Below, in pieces: positions 1 to 14,898 of a stretch of 64,000 nucleotides of DNA; positions within the stretch are counted from its first letter, which is position 1, and the number at the start of each line of letters is the position of its first letter. The stretch comes from Epiperipatus broadwayi (taxonomy: Eukaryota > Onychophora > Udeonychophora > Euonychophora > Peripatidae). The stretch covers positions 122,001 through 186,000 of the forward strand of contig JAQFVV010006702.1 of NCBI GenBank assembly GCA_028023455.1, read 5' to 3'. Both the position numbers and the translations under genes were made by a program. The notes beneath the pieces were generated by a model that did no database searches, was not told the DNA's origin, and was given only the letters and a program-made list of their open reading frames with translations.

Positions 1-34
1 GTGTAATTTGATGATATTTACTAATCCCAATAAA

Positions 35-706
35 GGGTATTTTGAGCTCAGACTTTCACATGACCCTCAACTCTCCACCCTATCTCATACTACTAATACG
101 CTTGACCACATATATGTCTAAAAGAAAAATAATCACCAATATACATATTTCATGCTAAACCAGCCCTCGTCAATTGGTCCAGATTATATACAATAAGTCC
201 TCAGATTTATATTAAGATATCCAATCTTCATACTTTAATTGACAGACTTCAATCCACTCTACTCTCCAACTCTTCAGCCATCCATCCTATTAAAAATCTG
301 CTGGAATACTCAAAGCCCACACTGCTGCTGACATTCTTATCACACCCAGGTTGACCATAAGTCACTCTGACCCCTCATGTGTAGGACATAATGTTGGAAG
401 CAGTGTGGGCTTTGAGCACTCCATCATCAGATTTTCAATAGGATGGCTGGCTAAAGAGTTGGAGGGTGGAGTGGATTGAAGCCTGCCCATTAAAGTATGA
501 AGATTGGCTATCTTAATATCAATCTGAGCACTTATTGTATATATGTGTAGAGATGATAATCTGGATCAACTGATGAATGCTGGATTAGCATGAAATATGT
601 ATATTGGTGATTATTTATCTTTTAGACATATATGTCATCAAATGTATCAGTGGTATGAGATAGTGTGGAGAATTGAGGATTATGTGAAAGTCAGCCCAAA
701 ATACCC
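35..706. mobile_element. Palindromic hammerhead-bearing element, copy 1 (PAL-1)
   Basis: Imperfect palindrome of about 670 bases. The left tip GGGTATTTTGAG is answered by AAAATACCC at 698-706, and the two arms of about 300 bases pair along most of their length around a centre near 360. The same arm modules recur in the copies near 11.9, 17.2, 21.2 and 29.4 kb, which makes this a repeat family. No protein is encoded. The right arm carries an intact hammerhead ribozyme on the plus strand. The left arm has its mirror on the minus strand (about 128-198), with the core decayed to TTGACGA. The sequence AATCCCAATAAAG lies directly before the element (23-35) and recurs at 5244-5256, beyond the next element. 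Confidence 0.75.
551..619 (+). ncRNA. Type I hammerhead ribozyme, intact core (in PAL-1 right arm)
   Basis: Core CTGATGA at 570-576. Helix II is ATGCT/AGCAT (577-581/587-591) closed by GGATT. GAAA follows at 592-595. Helix III is minimal: the terminal A of GAAA (595) and T596 pair with A601 and T602 around a four-base loop. The unpaired residue 17 is A603, so cleavage would fall between 603 and 604. Helix I pairs ATCAA (565-569) with TTGGT (604-608), then continues beyond a TGG bulge (562-564) as ATAATC (556-561) with GATTAT (609-614). Every conserved core base is present. Self-cleavage is inferred from fold and consensus. Confidence 0.82.
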
Positions 707-739
707 TATATGTTACATTGTTTGTTACAGGTATATATA

Positions 740-5222
<4,483 letters not shown>

Positions 5223-5765
5223 ATGCCTGTATGTTAGATATTAAATCCCAATAAAGTAAAAGTATTAATTCCAGTATTTTCCATGTATAAAATTTTATTC
5301 TTCATTTAGCAGGTATTTAAAATTATAATGGCATTATGAATGAACAGACACTGATCTCTATTTACAATGATATGCCATACAAATAAACTGATTTAAATCC
5401 TCTGTTAAATCACTCCATCAATATTATAAAATTATATCTGCAGATTAAAACTCTTCCTATATACAATATTATGTTGACAGCTTTTATATTTCTTTATTAA
5501 AACATTTTATTTATATGTGATATTCATTTTAGTAGGGAAATATTAAGATGAATTTAAACGCTATGAATTACTTTCTCATTCATTTAACCAATCCTCAGTA
5601 ATCCTGTCCAGTTTGCCTGGACAAATGTAAGTCTTCTTACACCATCATTTTTATGGTTAATATGCACATACTTTTAAAATAAATTTAAAAAATTATATAT
5701 AAGAACTTAGATTTGCTTCTATTAAAGTCAGGATATCAGAGAGTGAATTAGAATCATTCAGTCCC
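5223..5765. other. AT-rich spacer, nothing recognised
   Basis: No open frame of note and no repeat match to other parts of the window. The only notable string is AATCCCAATAAAG at 5244-5256, which duplicates 23-35. Confidence 0.5.
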
Positions 5766-6839
5766 TATTCATCATCATCATTATCAACCATTATCAATCC
5801 ACTGCAGGATGAAGGTCTCTCCAAGTTTAATCCATCTTCTCCGATCTTTAGCTTCTCTTCTCCACATCACCCCTACACATTTTCTTATTTCATCCATCCA
5901 TCTTACATGTGGTCTCCTTCTGGGTCTTTTACAATCTCTTGGAATCCCGTTTAAAATTTCAATTGTCCATCTATTATCATCTCTTCTAGCAATATGTCCA
6001 GCCCAACTCCACTTCAATCTTTTAATTTTTTCAATGAGGTCAGTAACACCTGTTTGTTCTCTTACCCATACATTGCGTTTTCGATCTCTTCTTGTTACTC
6101 CCAACATACATCTCTCCATACTTCTTTGAGTGGTCTGAAGTCTCTGTATTGATCTTCTATTAAGTGTCCAAGTCTCAGATCCATAAGTAAGAACTGGTAA
6201 AACACATTTGTTAAAAACCTTCCTTTTCAAACACATAGGCATATTTCCTTTTAATATCAAGTTATTTCTACCAAAAGCACTCCAACCAAGTTTAATTCTA
6301 TGATTAATTTCCTCTATTATGTTTCCATCTGTATTAATAATCTGACCAAGGTATTTGTAACTCTTAACTTCTTCTAATTCATCATAATCAATCTTTATTT
6401 TCATATTTTGAGCAAATCGATTAAACATTACTTTAGTCTTTTTAACATTTATCTTTAGTCCTACTTTCCTACTTTCATCTGATAACTCCTGCAACATTTC
6501 CTGCAGCTCGAAAGCATTATTTGCAAAAACAACTACATCATCTGCGAAATCTAAATGACTTAAATAATCTCCATTTACTTTCACTCCTTTAGTTTCCCAT
6601 TTTAATCCACAAAATACTTCTTGCAGCACTGCTGTAAAAAGTTTTGGAGATATGGAGTCACCTTGTCTTACACCTTTCTCAATGTTGACTTTCCCAGTAT
6701 CATTATGTAATCTAATTGTTGCTGTTGCATTTTTATAAATATTCTTTAAAATATGACAATATCCTGGATCTATACCTTGATGATCCAATGCTTTAATCAC
6801 TGAAGAAATGTTTATAGAATCAAATTTATTCACTCTTAT
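5766..6839 (-). mobile_element. RTE-type LINE, 5'-truncated copy 1
   Basis: Minus-strand insertion. Its 3' end lies at the low-coordinate side in a short ATC/GAT trinucleotide run (about 5769-5783), the tail type usual for RTE-clade elements. It is truncated inside reverse-transcriptase motif A at about 6835. Copy 2 (35,164-36,330) is a close relative with the same 3' sequence. Confidence 0.85.
5784..6833 (-). CDS. RTE-clade reverse transcriptase, C-terminal two thirds, still open
   Basis: This 349-residue frame is a fragment of a LINE endonuclease/reverse transcriptase, which copies element RNA into DNA at the nicked target. Residues 4-8 (FDSIN) are the end of motif A. RQGDS at 56-60 is motif B. 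FADD at 96-99 is the catalytic motif C, intact. GLKINVKKTK at 125-134 and YKYLG after it are motifs D and E. The C-terminal part (GRNNLILKGN, VLPVLTYGSETW, WAGHIARR, ending QWIDNG) is typical of RTE proteins. The endonuclease and the first RT motifs are missing through 5' truncation; the first Met is a chance ATG. An uninterrupted frame in such AT-rich DNA suggests recent insertion. No host role is implied. Confidence 0.88.
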   Translation of the reverse strand: MNKFDSINISSVIKALDHQGIDPGYCHILKNIYKNATATIRLHNDTGKVNIEKGVRQGDSISPKLFTAVLQEVFCGLKWETKGVKVNGDYLSHLDFADDVVVFANNAFELQEMLQELSDESRKVGLKINVKKTKVMFNRFAQNMKIKIDYDELEEVKSYKYLGQIINTDGNIIEEINHRIKLGWSAFGRNNLILKGNMPMCLKRKVFNKCVLPVLTYGSETWTLNRRSIQRLQTTQRSMERCMLGVTRRDRKRNVWVREQTGVTDLIEKIKRLKWSWAGHIARRDDNRWTIEILNGIPRDCKRPRRRPHVRWMDEIRKCVGVMWRREAKDRRRWIKLGETFILQWIDNG

Positions 6840-7560
6840 ATCAAAATCACCCTACATTCCATGCATAAAATCTCTTTTACAGTAATAACAAAATGAAAAA
6901 AAAATCATAATCATTACATATAATAAATAATATAAAAACAAATAATATTCTTTTAATTCAACACAAACTAAAACAATTTACGTCACATTTTCACCATATT
7001 GCACTGAAAATATATATTTACATATATCTTCCCAATATAATATTACATATATTGTATAAACATAACAAAAACACATTTAAGACATTAAATATTCATGTGC
7101 ATTGTATACAATTTATTATTCATGAATGCAATAACCAAAATACATATAATAAAAAAAATAATTTTACTAAAACTATAAACTTTATTATTTATGGTTGCAT
7201 TTTAAATAAATAAAACTAATTTAAATATGTGTGCAATAATAATAATGCATTTCTTCCTTTAATATTTTGTTATCATAGCAACCTATTTCAATAACCTTAG
7301 GCTACCCTAAGACTAATACATTAACCTATTAGAACCAATTGAGAATTAAAACAAATTTATATATGACATTCTATCACATACTAAATTTGCATCACATTTC
7401 AATTGGCACAATATATATATATGCAAAACCATAAAACAATACAATACTAGATTAAATTCAAAATTTTACAAAAAACCTTACACAACCATGGTTTCATCTA
7501 CTACAAATAGACCTTCTCAAGTGAAAATCAACCTAAAGGAAAACATATATATATATATAC
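6840..7560. other. AT-rich spacer, nothing recognised
   Basis: Low-complexity AT-rich DNA with a TATA-type microsatellite near 7410-7422 and another at about 7545-7560 next to the Penelope-like fragment. No coding signal. Confidence 0.5.
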
Positions 7561-7583
7561 AAACAAACAAACCTTCCCATAAT

Positions 7584-7816
7584 TCACTTCAAACTCCACC
7601 TTCCCTTAATATCAAAAGAAGTCTTCATAAGATTGATGGTCTCAGAATCAAGGAGTTTTATCATCAAAGTCTCCTTTATTCTTCTTTTTAACTCATTCTT
7701 TTCATAAAAAATAACCGAAGCATTGTTAAACAATATTCTATAACCTGTATTCAATTCATGAATATATAAAGCTGAGTTAAGATACCTATGTTTAACTCTA
7801 CTTATATGAACCTTAA
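7584..7816 (-). pseudogene. Penelope GIY-YIG endonuclease, C-terminal half
   Basis: The frame reads KVHISRVKHRYLNSALYIHE, then NTGYRILFNNASVI and a KRRIKETLMIK block. This is the second half of a Penelope-type GIY-YIG domain: the conserved H-x-x-x-x-G-H-like segment, here with NTGY, followed by an R-x-x-x-E helix with the likely catalytic Glu in KRRIKE. It joins in frame to the block at 9323-9504 if the intervening DNA and one TTAA are removed. The upstream residues of this open frame (the GRSGER part) come from the inserted element, so the apparent start is not a real one. Confidence 0.75.
7813..7816. repeat. TTAA target duplication, left copy
   Basis: TTAA directly precedes the CCCTTTCACC tip of the piggyBac-like element. 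It is the target-site duplication characteristic of this superfamily. Confidence 0.8.
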
Positions 7817-9319
7817 CCCTTTCACCTGAACGGCCATTTTTAATTCCCAAAAAAAATTACAGGACCTACAATTTTAAATAAAATGTCTAATTTATTACAA
7901 TAAATAAATATATATATATATATACATTTTTATAAAGTGCAAATATGAAAGAATGTTATAAAGCTGATAAAGTAGTCATTACCACAAAAAATAATTTAAA
8001 AAAAATGATATTTTTCACATTTTTAAAATCTTTATTTTTACATTGGTTCACAAACTCTCAATTTTGAAAGGTATAGCCTAAAATGACAATTTCATAGACA
8101 GCTTCATCACATTCGTCATAAAATGCAGAAAAAAATAATATATAACATGACCTACCTGAGTTACAGATTGTTGGTGTAATGTGGCAAAAGGTGACCATTT
8201 CAATTTCGTTTTTCTGCTTGACACCCTGTATGTTCTATTTTTGCAAGCAGTTGTTTTTCTAGGCCCTCTATGCGGGATATCTATTAGAAATGCAAGGTTT
8301 TGTGTGGATTAGAAATGCAAGGTTTTAGTGTGGATCAAAAAAAAAATAACAGTAATAACTTTAGTAAAGTGTAAGTTATGGGGATAAAAAATAATTACTA
8401 TATTATTGAAAAATCATGGGCTAAATTATGCATTATTACATAGGAAACCATGATAGCAAAGTATGCTATAAAATGAATAAAAAGTTATCTGCAAAGTATG
8501 CTATAAAATGAATAAAAAGTTATCTACAATGAAATGAATAAAAACGTAGTAAATTCTAAGTTATGCATGTAAAAAATAATTACTACATTATTGGAATATC
8601 ATGAGGGTAAGGGTGAGCTAAATTATGCATTATTACATAGCAAACCATAATAGCAAAGTATGCTATCAAATGAATAAAAAGTTATCTATAATGAAACGAA
8701 TAAAAATGTAGTAAATTCTAAGTTATGCATGTAAAAAATAATTACTACATTATTGGAATATCATGAGGGTAAGGGTGAGCTAAATTATGCATTATTACAT
8801 AGCAAACCATAATAGCAAAGTATGCTATAAAATGAATAAAAACTTATCTACAATGAAATGTATAAAAACAGTAAATAAAATAAAATAAATAACCCAAAGG
8901 AATTACAAGCAATTATTATATATCAGTGGGAGATGATGATGATGAATGTTGAATACTTACGGGTAATGGGGAATACGAAACCTCAAAATCAAACACATCA
9001 ACAGAAAAGTTCGTTAGAATCAAAATTACGTTCAGCGGCGAAAATAATTGTTTTCTCCGTATATTTTTTTTATCCGTTGATAAAATCTAGAAAGATAAAA
9101 AAAATTTACAAAATTTTAATAATGTACTTTACAAAAATTGCTATAAAAAATCTAATTTTCATCGCACAGAAAAAAATTTTAGACGTACAAAAAGATAGAA
9201 AAATGGCGGAGAGAAAGAAAAAAAAAGCGTAACTGTGACGTATACGGTTTGCACGCTATTGCGGTTGAAATTGCAAACTTTTTTTAATGTGGAAAAAAGC
9301 GGTTTTCGGTCTCAAGGGG
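7817..9319. mobile_element. piggyBac-type non-autonomous element, 1.5 kb
   Basis: The ends are CCCTTTCACCTGAACGG on the left and, on the opposite strand at the right, CCCCTTGAGACCGAAAACCG. TTAA flanks both ends exactly. C-rich tips with a TTAA duplication are diagnostic of the piggyBac superfamily. Removing the element plus one TTAA restores the reading frame of the Penelope GIY-YIG gene, which fixes both boundaries. No transposase is recognisable inside. A lysine-rich 99-codon frame at 8933-9232 starts in a GATGAT run and matches nothing I know. Much of the interior is a 162-base tandem repeat. Confidence 0.82.
8285..8880. repeat. Nested tandem repeats inside the piggyBac element
   Basis: A unit of 162 bases (GTAGTAAATTCTAAGTTATG begins at 8546 and again at 8708) is present in two nearly identical copies, with a diverged partial copy before (from about 8355) and a truncated one after (to about 8880). 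Inside the first part a 35-base unit GCAAAGTATGCTATAAAATG... is duplicated at 8456-8525. A shorter duplication of ATGCAAGGTTTT lies at about 8290-8335. Confidence 0.85.
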
Positions 9320-9323
9320 TTAA
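9320..9323. repeat. TTAA target duplication, right copy
   Basis: Second copy of the TTAA duplication, directly after the right tip of the piggyBac-like element. Confidence 0.8.
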
Positions 9324-9504
9324 GGCTAAATTTACTCTGGCCTACATAAAATTTACCACAACTACATGGAATTTTATAAACAATACCAGGAATAGACCTA
9401 CTATCAATAGACTGCTTTGAACCATTAAGTAATGAATTCAAATCAGAACCTTTCCTCCACGCAACCTTCTTTCCACCTAACAAATGACTATTCCTATAAA
9501 CCAA
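9323..9504 (-). pseudogene. Penelope GIY-YIG endonuclease, N-terminal half
   Basis: The frame runs SIPGIVYKIPCSCGKFYVGQ then SKFSL, where it meets the inserted element. VYKIPC-x-CG-KFYVGQ is the hallmark start of Penelope-type GIY-YIG domains: VYK stands for GIY, a CxC pair follows, and YVG stands for YIG. The beginning of the coding region is cut off by an AT microsatellite at about 9508. The downstream half is at 7584-7816. Confidence 0.8.
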
Positions 9505-9505
9505 A

Positions 9506-9575
9506 TTTTATATATATATATATAAATTTCATATATATATATATATATATAAAAATATATATATATATATATATT
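9506..9575. repeat. (AT)n microsatellite
   Basis: Several runs of alternating AT, separated by short AAATTTC or AAAA interruptions. Confidence 0.95.
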
Positions 9576-9611
9576 CTCATGAATAAATGAATTGATAATA
9601 TTATTTTCAGG

Positions 9612-10022
9612 AGCTTCTGTGATAGTAGCTAAATAAGTGACATTTCAGTACAATAACAAGTACTTTTCTCAGAGCTTCTTCTTTTTCAAATTATAAGAAT
9701 GTGTGTGGTGAGATTTAAAATCATTATTTTTTTCTTTTGTTACTGGTAAGGGAAGCTACAGGTATTTTTAAAGGGCCTATGAGCATAAATGAAAAGTGTG
9801 ATTTTAAAAAAAAATAACAATATTTGGAAGAAGCTATTGGAGAATAAAATATTTTTTAAAACTTCTAACCAATAGAATTTAAGAATAGGGAGAAAATAAA
9901 AAAAAAATTATGATTTTTAAATCTCACCACAAACAAACATTCTTATGGTTTGAGGAAGAAAAAGCCCTAAGAAAAGTACTTGTTATTGTAATGAAACATC
10001 AGCTATTTAGCTATTACAATTT
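9612..10022. repeat. Foldback (palindromic) repeat
   Basis: The left arm (about 9612-9735, with ACAATAACAAGTACTTTTCT and GTGGTGAGATTTAAAA) is mirrored in the right arm (about 9905-10022, with AAGTACTTGTTATTGTAATG and TTTTTAAATCTCACCAC). The centre lies near 9815. There is no coding content and no hammerhead core. It is probably a foldback MITE. Confidence 0.75.
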
Positions 10023-11871
10023 TATTACATGAAAAGTTCTATATATATATATGGTAACAGTAATTTTAGGTTAGCGTATGATATAAAAATATGTACAAGG
10101 TAAATTTTAATTGAAGCTGAGAAAAAAATAATATTTAGATTTAAATAGTTAATATACTTCAAATAAAATTGATTAAATTTAAATATATATATATGAATAT
10201 TTATCCATGATGATGATTATTATTTATAATCTAGCACTTAAGGTTAAACAAGTCGTCTCAAAAGTATTTTTAATTTGTTTTTCTAGGTTCAATGTAAAAA
10301 AAAATGAAACTTTAAGAGTGCCAAACTTTCTAAATAAAAAATTTACATCTGGAAAACTCATTAATGCCTGATTAACATTATTAACAAATTATTAACACCA
10401 TCCTTATAAGATGTCCCTCATTGAATTGCATGATTTCTCAGGGTTGTGGATATTAATAGCATAATGAATGAGATGTGTGAGTTGAGTTCAATAAGCAAAC
10501 ACAAACTAAATGAATTAATAAAAAAATAACTAACAATTTACTAACAATAAATATATAAAATTGTTGTTTATATGCATGCAACTATTATAGCTATACAAAA
10601 TATTAAAGATAATCATAATAAGAAATAGTTTAAATTTAACGCCTTAGAACAATTATACTGATAAGATCTTATAGAGTGAAAAGTTAAAAAAAGTTAAAAC
10701 CATGGCTTTCTCCAGATATTGTTCTTTACCTATATTTATGAATGAGTCCTCATTAGTTCCTCCAAAGATGATAGTTATCTTCCTAGTGCACTGGTAATGT
10801 TAGATGGGGCTAATCAATAGTTAGAGTAGATTTTATGCACCAAGTTTTTTTCTTCACAGCATAATTAAAAGAGGCAGTTGCTGGTTTTACCAAACATCAG
10901 TGTTAGTCTTAGGATTTGATTGCATCACATCAGGTGTTTTGACTGGTGTGGTTGTTAGTTCCTAGGGTCACATACTAGATGGTTTTCTGCTGACAAATGT
11001 CGTGGTTGTGCTGAATTTTAGGATTGAAAAAATTCTTTTAACATCAGCAAGCTACCACAATCCAAGCTATTGGTGGAAAACTGTTTTAATCAACAGTTTT
11101 TTTTTTCTACATGGGAGTACTGCAACACTGCTTTTTGAATTAAGGTTTGAAATAGACTAAAGTAGACAAGATTCGATATCTGTTTCTTTACAGATACAAG
11201 ATTCGATATCTGTTTCTTTACATGTTTTTTGATAAACATTTTCATCACTTCTTTCACATGTTGTGGAAACAAATAATTTTATAAATATTCTTAAATTACA
11301 TCATTATTTTATAACTAAATTAATCAAAGAAAAAATATTTTTTTCTCTCTTTATCTATGTTAGTGATAGAAAGAAAAAAACATCATTACTGACTTTTAAA
11401 AATTGATTGATAACTTTCATTTTTATTAACCAATAATTTTAAATAACATATCTAGATTTTCCATTTAATTTATTTTAAGAATTGGTCAATTGTTAATTTA
11501 ACATTCATTTAGAATACACATCAGAAAGGGGCACAAAATACTTTACATTTTTATGAGCTACGCAATTCAAAAATCTTGCATGCATCAAAACAATATTTCT
11601 TTTTTTCTTTACAGTACAACCTATCATTATAAAGTAACTTTCCATTATAAAATTATTAATATTAGAATAAAAATGTATTAGTTTTACTTTTAATTTCTCA
11701 AACCAATGTACTTAAATGACATATATATTATATCTAGTATACATGCACATATACATATGGTAATTAATACACTTATTTTTTAATTTATAAAAGATTTTTA
11801 TTAAACACTTTTCTTTTTTATTACAGCTTTGGAAAATAACTAATTCAAGCTGCTACTGCATTTGTTTTAGT

Positions 11872-11906
<35 letters not shown>
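10023..11906. other. AT-rich spacer with a 30-base tandem duplication
   Basis: The unit ACAAGATTCGATATCTGTTT... is repeated twice with a period of 30 at about 11,166-11,225. A long (TA)n run lies at 11,876-11,905. The more complex stretch 10,700-11,060 could be an old repeat but matches nothing else in the window. No gene seen. Confidence 0.5.
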
Positions 11907-11909
<3 letters not shown>

Positions 11910-12513
11910 ACTTGAACTCAGACTTTCAAGCTCCCCAAACCTTTCCAATCCATCTTATACAATTAATAAAATGACCACATATATGTGAAAAAGATAAATG
12001 TTCTCCAATATTTCATGCTGAAACAACACTCATCACTTGGTTCAGGTCACCATCCCCACACATATATACACTCAGTGCTCAGTTTATATTAAGATAACAA
12101 ATTTTCAAACTTTAATGGACAAGCTTCAATCTTCCCCATCATCCAACTCTTTTGCTATCCATATTATTGAAAATCTGAGAATGGAACATTCAAAGTTTTG
12201 TTGTTGCATATATTATTGTCATATCCATGTCGACTTTACAATAATATTGGCAACAGCAAGGGCTTTGAGTGTTCCATTCTTGGATTTTTAAATGATATGA
12301 ATGGCTTAAGAGTTGGAGGGTGGACAAGATTGATGCTTGTCCATTAAATACATGTCATAGATGATGATTTGGACCAACTGATGAGTGCTGGTTCAGCACA
12401 AAATACGTTTATTGGAGATCACATCTTTTTTAGATGTATGTGATCATGTGTATTGATTGTATAAGATGGAATGGATAGCTATAGTGAGCTTGAAAGTCTG
12501 TGTTCAAGTCCTT
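11907..12513. mobile_element. Palindromic hammerhead family, copy 2 (PAL-2)
   Basis: The tips AGGACTTGAACTCAGACTTTC at the left (written here in part) and GAAAGTCTGTGTTCAAGTCCT at the right are inverted copies, and the arms match PAL-1 and PAL-5. Both hammerheads are decayed. The right arm (about 12,360-12,425, plus) keeps CTGATGA and a perfect GTGCTG/CAGCAC helix II, but GAAA has become AAAA. The left arm (about 11,998-12,060, minus) has GTGATGA and a deletion in helix III. No coding content. Confidence 0.72.
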
Positions 12514-12601
12514 CTAGATAATATACATGTATTTAAATATTATATACATATATATACATATGCAATTATGCTCAAGGCTAGATAGGCTTATAAATAAATT
12601 T

Positions 12602-12714
12602 ATAGAAACCAGTCAACACTTAGGCAAGCCCAATATCAATAACAATCCATAATCTCAATTTGTTGTCAAGGGGTTATTGATATTGGGATTGTCTAAGTGT
12701 TAACTGATTTCTAT
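12602..12714. repeat. Short foldback repeat
   Basis: ATAGAAACCAGTCAACACTT at the left is mirrored by AAGTGTTAACTGATTTCTAT at the right, and AATATCAATAAC by GTTATTGATATT inside. The arms are about 41 bases with a loop of about 30. Confidence 0.8.
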
Positions 12715-13609
12715 GAATATATAATGCAAAATCAGAGATATAAATATAAAAACACATGGAAAATTCATTCATTTAATATTTAACTTATATACTATATTTG
12801 GTACTTTGTTATGGGTAAAAGTTTCATAGAAATAAAACTATTACCGTTTCTCTAACTATATTATCAATCTTGAAATCTTTGGACATTATAAGCTTTTTTT
12901 TCTACACCATAAAATTTTGAATTCAAATCATTCTACTTGTATATCTATATAAATATGTCCCTATGTTAACAATTACATATTTTAGTGATGTTTACTTATA
13001 TTATCTTTTGGCAATAGAAAATTTTCACCAGTGAATAATCAGTGGTTCTGGTTTGCAATAAAGTCAATTTATTACTCATGTTCTTATAGATATCTATAGA
13101 ATATTTAATATAGTAAACATGACTTTCTTAGAATAGATATTGAATGTAAAAATGCATATAATGTTGTTTCATCCCATTTCTAGAAAATTTAATGGTGTAT
13201 ATAAACTATCACCAGTGAACATATTTGTATAATTTCTAATTACATCACTAACTATAGCTAAAGAAACAACTTATATATGTTATCAAAGGTTTATTAAGTA
13301 TAATTAAAAAAATTTGAAGAATTAATCTCTTGGAACTTTTAGGTTTTATAACAGTATTTTTGACATTTGGTAATATAATTTTAATTGTAAAAGAAAGCTT
13401 TCAAAAATAGTCAAAACCTTCAAATGATAAAGTATTATAACTAAGCAATAACACAAGATCATTTTTGGTGTCATTCTATGCTCATCTTTTAAATTTATTC
13501 TAGCATTTAAAAAACTATTTATCATTCACTTAAAGAATTGCTAAGTAATTGTTGCAATTTTAAAATTCAAATTACAAGATTTAAGCATAAGTTTAAAATA
13601 TGGTATTTG
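12715..13609. other. AT-rich spacer, nothing recognised
   Basis: No coding signal or repeat match. Ordinary AT-rich intergenic or intronic DNA. Confidence 0.5.
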
Positions 13610-14022
13610 ACTGAGATGAATAGAAGGCAATGGGAAACTACTTTGCCATATAATTCCTTTGTTTTATTATGAGTATGTCTACAATAATCATTATATTTGA
13701 TGTTGAGACCTTAGTTAAGAATGGCTTTGGTGTCTTTCCCAACAGGGTACTCAGGTCGTAAACCTGAAAAATCCTCATAAACTTAATTCATTGAGAAAAG
13801 ACATATGGGGGGAAAAAATCTTTGAGATGAGCTGGGAAATTTGACAAGATATATATATATATATATATAATATTGATGTTATAGGATTAAGTGATGTGAT
13901 GTGAGAAGGATGTGGGAAGTAAGTAGGGGAAATGTTATTTTATTTGGATGGTGATAAATTTGGAATAGTGTAGCAAAGATTGATTGTATTGACAATAGGT
14001 TGATGATGATAAGAATAGGGGT

Positions 14023-14432
14023 TTGGTAATCATACAAGTTTCTATGCTGACTACTAGTCATGATGATATTGAAATGTATGAGATAGAGGAAATTATTAAA
14101 TATGAAGAAAAAAATGCATGTATATTGCTATTGAGTGATTGTAAAGCTATTGTTGTGGAAAGTAAGAAAGGGAAAATTGTTGGAACTTATGATGTTGGAA
14201 AAAAAATTAAAGAGGTAACTGGCTTATACAATTTTGTAAGGAAAATGGGTTTATGATTGTAAACACTTGTTTTAAAAACCATATTAGAAGATTGTATACA
14301 TGAAAAGCCCCAAATGATAGAGAACTTTATCAAATTTATTATGTATTGATTCAGGATATATACAAAAATGCTATTAAGGATTCACATACTTTGCCCGGTG
14401 TTGATATAAACTCAGATCATATTTGGTTATGG
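14023..14432 (+). pseudogene. LINE-B apurinic endonuclease domain
   Basis: The open part reads IIQVSMLTTSHDDIEMYEIEE, corresponding to the IQVYAPT segment of LINE AP endonucleases. It continues through ILLLSDCKAIV, where a GDFN/GDWN motif is expected and has decayed, and VGTYDVGKKIKEVTGLYNFV. After stops near 14,256 and 14,298, the sequence near 14,390-14,425 reads PGVDINSDH, which contains the catalytic SDH motif. This domain nicks target DNA to prime reverse transcription. It is inactive here. Confidence 0.75.
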
Positions 14433-14898
14433 CTAAATTAAAGTTGAGTTTATAAATAATTAAAAAAAGAAAAAGTTATGAAAGATGGGATTTGGATAAA
14501 TTGAGAGAAATGGAAAAATGAAAATTCAGTTTAATATGTGAAAATGAAACAAAAAGTATTGTTCAAGATGAGAAATATATTAATAGTCATAATAAAGGTT
14601 GGTGTAGAATTAAAGAAGGATTATTAAAAACAGCAAAAAATGAAATAAGTGTTGTTCAGGTAAGAAAAGCTAAAGAATCTTGGATAACTCAAGATATATT
14701 GGAAAAGATAAAAGTATAGAGAAAATGGAGGAATATAAATACTGAGGAAGGGCAGAGTGCATATGGAAAAATTAATAAAAAGGTAAGAAGAGAAACAGAT
14801 TTAGCAAAAGAAAAATGGTTAAAGTAAGAATGTAAAAAGATAGAAATGCTTCAGCAGATGAAAAGATATCTGGCATTTGATACAATACAAAATGTCAC

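Larger units (their letters stand above)
7561..9510 (-). mobile_element. Penelope-like element fragment, interrupted by a piggyBac element
   Basis: Only the 3' part of a Penelope-like retroelement is present, in minus orientation, bounded by AT microsatellites on both sides (about 7545-7560 and 9508 onward). The GIY-YIG endonuclease region is in two blocks, 9323-9504 and 7584-7816, separated by the piggyBac-like insertion at 7817-9319. No reverse transcriptase is seen, so the element was 5'-truncated. Confidence 0.75.

Noticed and set aside
415-450. CCATCATCAGATTTTC in the PAL arms, whose complement contains CTGATGATGG
   Set aside because: No helix II hairpin or GAAA follows, so this is not a second hammerhead.
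5809-6129. 106-codon plus-strand frame
   Set aside because: Antisense shadow of the RTE reverse transcriptase.
8933-9232. 99-codon lysine-rich frame inside the piggyBac element
   Set aside because: It starts in a GATGAT run, has no DDE-type or other transposase motif, and its composition matches AT-rich noncoding DNA.
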